Below are positions 46,624 through 55,668 of a DNA stretch of 64,000 nucleotides, in pieces. Every line of letters starts with the position of its first letter. Positions within the stretch are counted from its first letter, which is position 1. The notes beneath the pieces are model-generated. The model saw nothing but the letters and a program-made list of their open reading frames with translations. It made no database searches and was not told the origin of the DNA. A program made the translations under genes and the position numbers. This DNA is from Cutaneotrichosporon cavernicola (taxonomy: Eukaryota > Basidiomycota > Tremellomycetes > Trichosporonales > Trichosporonaceae). The stretch is taken from the NCBI RefSeq assembly GCF_030864355.1, contig NC_083397.1:744001-808000 (forward strand). The letters run 5' to 3'.

Positions 46624-47042
46624 CCTCGAAGTGTGGGCCTGACAGGGATAGGAAGATGAGGAAGACGAAGGGGGAAGGAGATTAAAGAGATGGAGAGTGA
46701 GGATGAAGTGGATGGGGTAGAAGAATGGCTATGACCTAACCAGTGGCTGAAATGACGAAAAGACAGCGGGGCGCCACGAGTAGAGAACCAGTGTGACTGC
46801 CAACCTCTATCACTGCATACAGTTCAACAACAAGGTGAGCTCTTGACTGCCAAACTGGAAATCTGCATGCATTGTTGATGCTGTTAGACGCCAGCTGATC
46901 GCAGGGCCGTGAGTCTGAGTCATGTTTGGCCAAGTCACGTGACGTGCCTTGGGTCACTACGCGCCTGATGTTTCCAACTGTCTGGAACATTGACTCTTCA
47001 CTCTTTCATCCACTCTTCGTACTTGCCGACATACAGCGCGTC
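46624..47042. promoter_or_regulatory. Divergent promoter region, lipid kinase / RING protein
   Basis: A 419-bp head-to-head spacer containing a CAAGTCACGTGACGTG element near 46931-46946. The CACGTG core is an E-box that could bind a bHLH factor such as Cbf1-type proteins. The assignment is by motif only. Confidence 0.45.
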
Positions 47043-49027
47043 ATGCCGCTCAGACTCGAAGACGCACAGTGTTCGATCTGCATCGAGAATCTCTTTGACC
47101 ACCACGACGACCTGGACGAGGTCCTCCCAATCGCCACTCCAGACTGCGGTGCGTCCTGTCCGCCTCTTATCTGATTACAGGACATGTCTTCCACGAGCGA
47201 TGCCTCTTCGCATGGTTCACATCACAGGCCAACGCGTACCTCGCCCAGATGGTGGACCAGGGCGCAGCCGTGACCATTGCTGACGCGCCCGCCGAGTGTC
47301 CCGAGTGCAGGGCGGAGTGTTTCGCCGACCCCGAGACCGGCGAGCCCGCCGTCCACCGCCTCTATATCAACTTTTCTCGTGATGAGAGGTCCATGTCTCA
47401 GGCTCAGTCGAGCCAGCATGTTCCCAGTAGTCCGAGCATGCGGTGGAGAAGCGCGGATAAGATGGTTCTGGGGCTGGCGCGGCGCGCTAGAGGCGTCGCG
47501 GCCGAGCTGGATGCCGCAGGGCCCGATAGTCACGAGGATGACGTTCGCGGCGCCCTACGCCGGGCAGAAGCATTGCGTGCGGACGCTGTATCTTCCAAGG
47601 CTGCCGAGGGGTTCAAGGTGAGATACTGGGGGACAGAGCTGACCGCAGAAATATATGGCCGGCCTCACAGCAGCGGTCAACAAGCTCCACAACCGGCTCG
47701 AGGAACACCCGCTCATCGGGACTCTTGAGGGTCGTGTCCGTACTCTTGAAGATCAATTGGCCGCTGCCCAACGCGAGCATGCGCGGAGCACGCTTGAGCT
47801 CGAGCGCCGGATGCAGGCCGAGCTTGAGCGCGTTATCCTCAAGGAGCGAGGCAAGGCAGAGAGGGACGTCGCGCGGGCGACAAAGGAACGAGACACGATG
47901 CAGCGTGAGGTCGAGAAGAGTAAGATCGCACTGCATCGGGGGCGCACAGCAGCAGGTGAACGCGAGGCCGACCTGCAGGCCAAACTGGCCGAAGCGCAGA
48001 GGTGAGCTAAAGTGAATTCCTCAAAGCTGACATCAGACTCGGGGCGATAGAGACCCAGACGCGCACAGAGTTGCAGAAGGACCTGGCGGACCGCACCAAG
48101 ACGCTCAAGATGTGGCAGGCCAAGGCGGAGAAACGGGGCCAAATGAAGGGCAAACTCGAGGAGCTGCGGGCCGAGAACGAGGCGCTCCGTGCGGTGGCTT
48201 CTACTCAGCACAAGGGATCGCAGAGGGCACAATTTGTGCCATCCAGCCCTCGAGAATTTCGGTCCGAACCGGAGCCCATCGACCGCACGCTCGAGCTCGA
48301 GGTCGAGGCGCCCACGCTCGACTCACTGCTGGACCACATGAACGCGGACTGTGACAAGCGCTCAACCACCGCTCGGACGTTCAGCTTCGGATCTCCCTCA
48401 CCTCCTCGTAACCTCACCACGACAGCGCGCTCGCTCTTATTCGATGACCAGCCGCGCTCGTCGACTGCGCGCACACTCTCATTCGATATGGACCAGCCCA
48501 AGCCCCGCAGGTCCGGTACGGGACGACCCGAAGCGGTCCGCAGTAATCCCGCCACGAGCAGCAAGTACTTTGGCCGCCCGTACGAAGGCGGCCCAGAGCG
48601 ATCCAAGCCCGTCCGCGCGGCTGTACGCGAGCCATCCCAGGAAGGACTGGGCCGTGAGAAGACGCGCTCTGGAATGCAGCTGCAGGAGCAGTTCGCCAAG
48701 ATGAGCGACAACGCACAGAAGGGGAAGCAGAGGTTGAGCGAGATGAGAAACGGTGTGCACCTGGCTGCGCTTAGCGACCCCGCTCCGGTCCCCAGGCCAC
48801 ACGTGTTGGTGGACTGCTCGAGCCCGATCCGTCCCAAGCGTCCGCTGGAGGTGATCGAGATCGGCTCAAGTCCCGAAATCTCTGAACGGCGGCACGATAC
48901 AAAGCCCACGCGCCCCGACGCCAGACGGGTACAGAAGGAGCCAAGCATACTCGAGTACCTTGGGGTCGACAGCCGCGGGCGGCAGCGGGGGGTCATGACG
49001 GGCGCCAAGGTACGGCGACGTGCTTAG
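47043..49027 (+). CDS. RING-finger / coiled-coil protein, TRAIP-like E3 candidate
   Basis: Four exons (47043-47148, 47181-47617, 47649-48001, 48037-49027; introns 32, 31 and 35 nt) join to 628 residues. The RING begins at residue 10: CSICIENLFD, then, across intron 1, CGHVFHERCLFAWF and CPECRAECF. RING is followed by VHRLYINF, a coiled coil of over 200 residues (KLHNRLEEHPLIGTLEGRV to LEELRAENEALRAV) and a basic disordered tail ending GVMTGAKVRRRA. An N-terminal RING with a [NH]xLYI/F-type strand and a long coiled coil is the TRAIP/NOPO layout (replisome-unloading E3 ligase). The tail repeats a TARTxSF motif three to four times (STTARTFSF, TTARSLLF, STARTLSF). Assignment to TRAIP is inference. 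Confidence 0.68.
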
Positions 49028-49177
49028 GCATATAGAAGAGGAGCTTGAGTCCTTGTAGAGCTAATGTGATACATCAATGTATGTCGGGTACAGCAATGCT
49101 ACCAAGTCGTTCCGGAATGTGTATCTACAAGAGCCAGTCTACAAGACTTCGCATGTTACGTTTTTTTCCCTCTTCCC

Positions 49178-52100
49178 TCACTCCCTACTCCCATGCTCTG
49201 TCGGTGACGTCTCATTGGCATTATGATGCTGCCTCTGCGGGAAGGTGCGCGCAATCTCGACCCCAGCGTCGAGGTCGAGGCCCCACTCGAGGTTGTCCTC
49301 GCCTTCAAGCATGCTCGTCTCGCACTCGCCACGTCTCTCCATTCGAGTCTTCTTGCGCGGTGTTGACGATGGCGATTCCCAAGAGACTGATGCCGACCGT
49401 TCACGGGGTGCCGTGGCCAGTAGCTCAGGTTCCGAATCCGAGTCCGGGTCGCGGAAGCGCTTGCGGGGCGTGGTCTGGGGCGCGCCCCCGTGAGGATTGG
49501 TGTGGGTGTACGCTGCAGTAGGCCGCGTGGTCTGCCGCATATAGGGGCCGGAGGCTGGTGAGGAGGTCGAAGTTGGGCGCGGCAGAGGTGGAGGTAGCAT
49601 CAGGCCGGTCGAGTTCCGTGCTGGTGTGGGCGCCGGCAATGTGTAGCTCGCACGTGAGACGGACGAGGCTAAAGTTGGCACCTTCGCTGACCCTTCTCTG
49701 TGATTCACCATGCTAGAGCCTGTCCGTTCCTTGGGAGAGGCAATCTGGATGACGCCAGCGTTTCCACCCGTGGAACCGCGTTCCACTTGTGAGGCTCGCG
49801 GGACTGAGGCGGCTGCTTTCACAGTTTTGGCGCGCCGCTGACCTTGTGCATTTGTCGCGCGGAAAGGGAAGGACTTGGATGAACAGGTCACGGAGGATGT
49901 TGGGAGGGTGAGACGCTTGGCTGGCTGAGATGGAGGAGTTGCAGACAGGTGATCCGTTCGCCCGCCGCGCACCCCGTCGTCCTCCATGTAGGTGGGGTCC
50001 TCCAGCGTGATGTGACCAAAATTGTACCCACCCATCTGCGCATCCATGTCTTCGTCTTGACGCTTCAGAGGATCATCGGCCAATTCACTCGGGGACGATG
50101 TCGACAGGTCGTTTAGCTCGTTGACTCGGGAAGCTGTTGCACGTTGGAGCTCGGACACGGGTCCAGCACCTGGGTGCAACAGGCATGCTTCTTCTCTCTC
50201 GCGGCCAGGGCACCACAGAGCGCGCTCTGCATAAACCTCTCCTGCCTCAGCGCAACGAGGGCATATCGCCATGTCGTATGCGCCTTCTGCATCCTGGAAG
50301 ACGAGTCGGTTGGAGAACCTGCGATCATCTGGTGGGAGTGTGTAATTTGCGGCATCGCCCAGAGTGATGTCCACAAGAAGCTGAGAATCGCCGTAACCTG
50401 TGGACAGCACAGAGACATCCGAGTCGGTCTCGGAGGGAGAGGACTGGTATTCCTCCTCGCTGGCGTTGCCGTCTTCATCCTCGTCCTCGTCCACGAGTCT
50501 ATTGTCGTCGGCGCCGTCGTCAGTTGCATCCGACTCGTATGCACTAAAGCGGTCGTCATCGTAGTCGTCGCCTTCAGAGGTCCTGGTGTCGGAGTCGGAG
50601 GAGTCTGGGCTGTGCTCAGCTGGATAGGATGGCGCGTCATATTCTGCCGGCTCGCCTCCATCAAGAGGCTGGTCGTCGAAGGAAGCCGCATGATCGAGCG
50701 CGAACGCCGGCGAGACCGACTGTACCGTTGCCTCGTCGAGAGCCGCTGAAACATTGGTGGCTGACAGCCCGCCTTTAGATTCTGAGTGCGAACACATTGC
50801 TGGCCGAGTTCGCCCTTTGCAGTACGCCGCCATTACAGCACGGTTACCACCAGCGCTCTTGCATGAGCGGCAACAACGCGGCGTGCCCTTGCTCAAGGCG
50901 AGATTGGGCAAGTAGCCATCGTGATCACTGGGTGGAACCAATGCTGACAGCTCTGGAATAGCGTCGGCAGCTCCTATTCCAGCGTCAGCCGTTTCTGCTG
51001 TGGCATCGGTAACTTCGGCTGCAGTATTGGTAGGCCCTGGTGTAGCCTCTGCAGCATCACCAGTCCCCATGTGCGGGCAAAACCTTGGGCGAGAACGGCC
51101 GCGGCAGTATCCTGCCAGAGCGCCGCGATCACCGCCGGCGTCCTTGCATGCTCGGCAGCACCGCACGACGTCGCGGACCACGAGTAATTCTTGATAGTAG
51201 CCAGGATGGTCTTTGGGTGGAAGTGGCGCGATGATCGGCGTTGAGGCTGGTTCCGGTTTGGTGAGATCGGGATGCGGCGTGCGGGATTCGATAGTCTTTG
51301 GGGCTGCAGCTGTAGGACCACTAGCGCCGTAATACGAGCAATGCCATGGTCGATCCCGCCCTCGACAGTACCCTGCCAGAGCGCCGCGCTGGCCGTCGGC
51401 GACTTTGCATGCACGGCAGCAGCGCACAACGTCGTTGATCACGGCCAGTTTCTGCTTGTATCCCGGATGGTCCTTAGGGGGGAGGAGCGTGTCAGGTGAT
51501 CTTGGGATCGATTCCGTCTCCATGAGTTCGGAGGGCTGGGCGCGCGCCTCTGATGGGCTCATCTCTGTGTTGTAGTACACGCAAAGCCTTCGCCGAGATC
51601 GTCCTCGACAGTGCGCTGCGAAGCGGCCACGGTCACCACCAGCGTCCAGACACGTCCGGCAGTGGCGTATTTTACCTACGCCCAGCCCGTTCGTGTAGTT
51701 GGGGTGGTCCTCGGAGTGATCCTTCCGCAGCAATGGAGAGAACTCGCGGGCCACGGCCAGTACGTCCGCTGTCGTGTCGAAACCTTCCTCGTAATAGGCA
51801 CACAGGTGAGGTCGTGAGCGACCACAGCAGTAGGCGGCCAGACGAGCGCGATGTCCTGATGCGCTTTTGCACGCGTGGCACGTCCTGGGCTTGCCGAGCT
51901 GAATGCTCAGTTTTGCTGAATAACCAAGCGTTCCTTCCGGAGGAACAGTCCAGAGATGGAGGGACGCCAACAGCAATGCTGAGTTGGGACGCCGTTTCGT
52001 ATGCCGTTTCGACGAGGTTGAGTGACGCCGCCTCCTCGGTGACGGGGTGGTCTCTGGTTCGTCGGCGGCCCGTACGGCTTCGTCACAGACGTCTTCCTCA

Positions 52101-53658
52101 ACAGTAACAAAGCGAGGATTGGCAACGATATCTCCGACGGAACGTCGTGAGTGTCGAGGTTGAAGGGCGTGAGTGCTTGATTCACTATTGTGGTTAGGCT
52201 TTCGAACGAGGGGAGATGACGTTAGTGTTGAGGAAGAGGATGAGGATTGTCCTGCGGTAGGTGATGTCCAGAGTAATGAGGGATATTGATCACGGTGGGA
52301 TGCCCTTCTGTCTTCGGTGGCTTGTCGGTCTGGGGAAGGTGGTCTGACCCAGGTTTCCCGCCGTCGGACAGTCGTAACTTCCTGGATGCTTCGCGTTGAG
52401 GAAGGCGCGCTGCTGATAGGATGGGCAGATGAGCGGGATGCAGGTCGTCCCGCCGGCAATGTCACTTGACGGTCACGTTCCCACAACGGTGGAGAAGGTA
52501 GGGCGCGCTCCTTGCCCCTCCTTGAGCGGGGAGCTTGGACTTGGCCTTGAACAGTGACAACGCGTGTAGTGACCTCTTCGACCTGGACAATGTGGCTGGA
52601 AGCACTGCGGGACAAGCCAGAGACCGTTCGAGAAAGCTCCCGAGGATGCTGACCACGCCGAACAGACGACGCGTAAGCACCACGCAGGTTTGGGGTGGAG
52701 CGTGAAAGCTCAAGGGCCGGGTAATCTGAGTGGTTCACACGAGGTCGGCGGCGCGGAGAGGAACCCGATTCACGATTACGTGCAATGGGCGATGGTGTTG
52801 GTGAAGGATGGCGAAATTGCTAAGGATCAACGAGGGCTCGGAGCGGCTACTCACTGTCTCGCGTCCACCAGAATTGACGCGACTGCCTTTGGGCAATTCA
52901 AGCTCATCCATCACACCATCCTCCACCTCGGGAGAAGTACCAAGTACAAGGTGACTCAGCCGCCGCAACGGCGAGCTGTCCGGGGCACCTCTGCGCTCCA
53001 ACTCTGGGAGTGGTTGCTCGCCAAACCGTTTGCGCCGCGCAGCCTCTGCCCGCATAAAGTCGTCAAGATCGTGGAGGTCGTCGGCCGTCCATTCGTTCTC
53101 AATCTCGACAACAGGATACTGCGCGTCGAGACCCGATTTGTCTCCCCAGTCACCGAGTTCGTCCTCATCGTCGCCAAACTCGACCAACTCTGGGCCTATA
53201 ACCGGTTCAGACTGTAGACGGAGGGGGTCCAGGCGGATGCCATCCTGGTCGTCCTCGATCGCCTCGCCGAGGTAATCACTGCCCTCGGCGAAGGGGCGTG
53301 CTTCGAGGGACTTGAGATGCCCATTATCCGTCGAGATCACGTAGGTTTCAAGGTCGATCTCGTCGTCTTCCTCCGGCGGCACCGAGCTGTACTTGTCGGC
53401 AATGGCATCGAATGACGACTGAAGGCGCGCACGCGATTGAAGTAGCTTCTGGCGCAGCTCACGGTCAACCTGACGCTCCGGGTGCAGGATTGTCCTGAAG
53501 CGTGGGCCAGTCTTTGGTGAGGGGAGAGTGGCAGAGGAAGAGCGTGTTGAGGTGATTGGGGGGTTGAGGTAGGGCGCGGGGGATGAAGATGCGGGTGGTG
53601 TTTGTTGTCGTCGATTGAATGTGGACCATGATTGTGCACGCCCGTTCCCCCCTTGCAT
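49178..53658 (-). CDS. SCM3: Scm3/HJURP-type CENP-A chaperone with six C2C2 metal-binding-like modules
   Basis: Scm3 deposits the centromeric histone H3 variant. Two exons (52855-53658 and 49178-52819) flank a 35-nt intron (GTGAGT...CCTTAG, 52820-52854) and join in frame to 1481 residues. The Scm3 domain is at residues 62-120: RARLQSSFDAIADKYSS, DDEIDLETYVISTDNGHLKS. Residues about 560-1151 hold six modules, each roughly L/V-PP-x-DHPGY...R-C-R-x-C-K-x-A-GG-x-R...A-x-YC-x-GR-x-RP...C, with cysteines always spaced C-x2-C-x13-C-x8-C. An acidic block (DDYDDDRF...EDEDEDG) lies between modules five and six. The C-terminus is basic and disordered (TPRKKTRMERR). Large fungal Scm3 proteins are known to carry lineage-specific DNA-binding domains or a cysteine-rich metal-binding cluster C-terminally, which fits. 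The gene is head to head with a Dsc4-type gene. Confidence 0.88.
50171..51946 (-). repeat. Six-copy coding repeat, C-x2-C-x13-C-x8-C module
   Basis: Copies, as residues of the full Scm3 protein: 560-612, 634-685, 714-765, 801-851, 896-947 and 1096-1151. First cysteine pairs read CHAC, CRTC, CRAC, CRAC, CRSC and CPRC. The third cysteine is followed by CGR, RGR, RGR, RGR, KGR and PGR. Copies 3 and 4 share PPKDHPGY, DVVRCCRACK and GALAGYCRGR and are the most alike. Copy 6 is the most diverged and is separated by the acidic block, yet keeps every cysteine spacing. Confidence 0.93.
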
Positions 53659-54289
53659 GATAAACGGGTCAAGTTGTTGCCAATGGTGCGTTAAAATCGG
53701 CTCTTGGCTAACATGACGCGGAGGGGGAGGATGAGTGGGGTGAGATGGAGATGGAGAGCAGAGCTAGGAGAGAGGAGACTGAAAGTGTTAAAGTAAAGTA
53801 AACAAGTTACGTTGGCTGAATGCAAATGTCCATTCCTTACTGTACCCTTCCTTACCTTCCCTCAGCTTGACTCTCACTCTGTTGGGTGGCGACCGGCTCA
53901 TCGGCTCATCCTCATCGGCCAATAGCGACGGAACCAAATTGGGCTACGACTGGATGTCAGGCACTCAAGTCCTCGACTGGCCTCCACGGGCTCTGCAAGC
54001 TCCATGCACACCGTATCACAGCCATCATCGTCAATATCCTTCCTTCATCCATCTCATCCATCTAATCTCCAACCGCTATCCAATCCCTCGTTCTCGTTGT
54101 GCCACTACATCTCGAGCATCTGTTTCCTATCCTTACCGGCTACCCAAGACCATGCAAGCCACCCTGCCCAAGACCTAAAATCCCACGTCTCACCAAGTCA
54201 AGGCCCTCCTTGACGTCAACGAGCAGCGGCTGTTGTGACAGGTCAAACGCTCGCCAGAGGCTTTAACCACCTTTTTCTATCCGCCATCC
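53659..54289. promoter_or_regulatory. Divergent promoter region, Scm3 / Dsc4-type gene
   Basis: A 631-bp spacer between divergent start codons. It includes purine-rich sequence near 53720-53770 and CATCCATCTCATCCATCT repeats near 54040-54065. No extra gene convincingly seen; small upstream readings on the plus strand at 53867-54213 look like leader sequence. Confidence 0.5.
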
Positions 54290-55453
54290 ATGGTATATGC
54301 TCCACAGCGGCGTCATGCCGTGGCTTCTGTGAGTCAGCTTGGGTCTGTAGCGTCGCCCGTAGCTAATGTGCAGATGTCAACGACATTGCAAGCGCTCGCG
54401 TTGGTGCAGCACTTCTACGCCCCCAACATGCTCGTGCTACTATGCCGCGTCTTCTCTTTGATTCGTTAGCTAAACCGCGCCGTGTTGGCCTAACCCCAGA
54501 CATTCGAGCACCACCCGTGATTCAGCCGACCCGGTCGCTGTTCTCCCTATGGTTCTTAGTGGCAACTACAAACCTCGCTGCCGTCTTCTTCCACTTAATG
54601 GGTGACGGGGAAGGTGGTTACGATACCAAGGGGTTGATGCTCGATTTTGTGGGGCAATGTGAGCTCGGCGGCGCTGTGTAAAACTGACATCAGCAAACCC
54701 TTCCTCCCTTACCCGCGTCCTCATCCTCGATCTCGCCATCTTCCTCCTGCAGCTTGTGACCTTGATCGTGTGCTACGTTGTCAACTACACACCGACGCTG
54801 CCCAAGACTGACATCTTCCTCTACGACGACCTCCTTCTGCCGCCAGAGGCACCCGCCAGGGCCGTGGCCGAGGATGATCTGGATGTTGAGAGTGGCGACC
54901 AGTTACGGCAACGTCGTCACGGGAAGGGACCACGATACCAGAACGTTGCTACTGGCGACACCTCGTCATGGCCTGAGGATGAAGGAGAAGACCCGACAGG
55001 AAGGTGTACGTACTCTGTTCATGTACAAAGCCATTCCGGTCTGCTGACATGACAGCATCCGCCCGTTCGCCGGTTAGGGCTTCCACTCCGATTCGACGCG
55101 GACGCTCTGGGGTCCCTCTTGTGTTCAACATTCCACTCGCCCACATGCTGAGCCTCATCTTTCGGCTGCCAGGCCCTTCGCCGATGAGTGTTGCCTCGGG
55201 CGGCACGCCTCTCACCTCACCGCCAACCTCACCCCGCAGCGTGCAGGACGAGTTGGCGCTGCTCACAGCTGCTGTCACGCAGGCCGCAGTTCAACGCGAC
55301 TCGCGGCCTTCGGGTGCGACGACAGGAAGCAGCAGCAGATCACCAACAGAGTCGCCGGCTGGCAGCTCGGAAGGCTCAGGACGAAGATCCGAGCCGGACG
55401 AAGATGATACGGATCGGATACCTGGGGATTATTGGACGTCTAGAGCTCGTTAG
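54290..55453 (+). CDS. DUF1746 membrane protein, Dsc4-like subunit of the Golgi DSC ubiquitin ligase
   Basis: The protein begins MVYAPQRRHAVAS (ATG 54290), followed by LQALALVQHFYAPNMLVLLCR, the family's first membrane helix with the Tyr/Phe-Tyr-Ala-Pro motif. Then FSLWFLVATTNLAAVFFHLM, DFVGQSNPSS and LILDLAIFLLQLVTLIVCYV complete the DUF1746 pattern. Exons 54290-54328, 54374-54464, 54500-54658, 54694-55003 and 55078-55453 fit in frame to 324 residues. The last acceptor is uncertain: the acceptor that looks strongest by branch site (end near 55055) would give a stop after about seven residues. In fission yeast, Dsc4 helps the DSC E3 cleave SREBP-type factors; that role here is inferred. The far C-terminus is Ser/Pro/Glu-rich. 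Confidence 0.8.
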
Positions 55454-55668
55454 GCAAGGACGAACATGCATTGTACTGTATTCTGTGCATCTTGGCATCT
55501 CTAAGAGTGCGAGTTACAGGACCTCCTCCACATCCCAGCTGCGGAAGCAAAATGTTCCAACTCGTGGAAGTGGAGGCTCAAGGGAAGGTGGGTAGCCAAA
55601 GGTGATTGATGTCTACATGGTTGATATCAACAAAAGCTCTTCGGCACATCTATAGAGTACCACACACC

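Noticed and set aside
49178..52738. Treating the cysteine-array reading as its own gene
   Set aside because: Its reading has no ATG at the apparent start (GTG at 52738) and extends upstream to a 35-nt intron that joins the Scm3 exon in frame.
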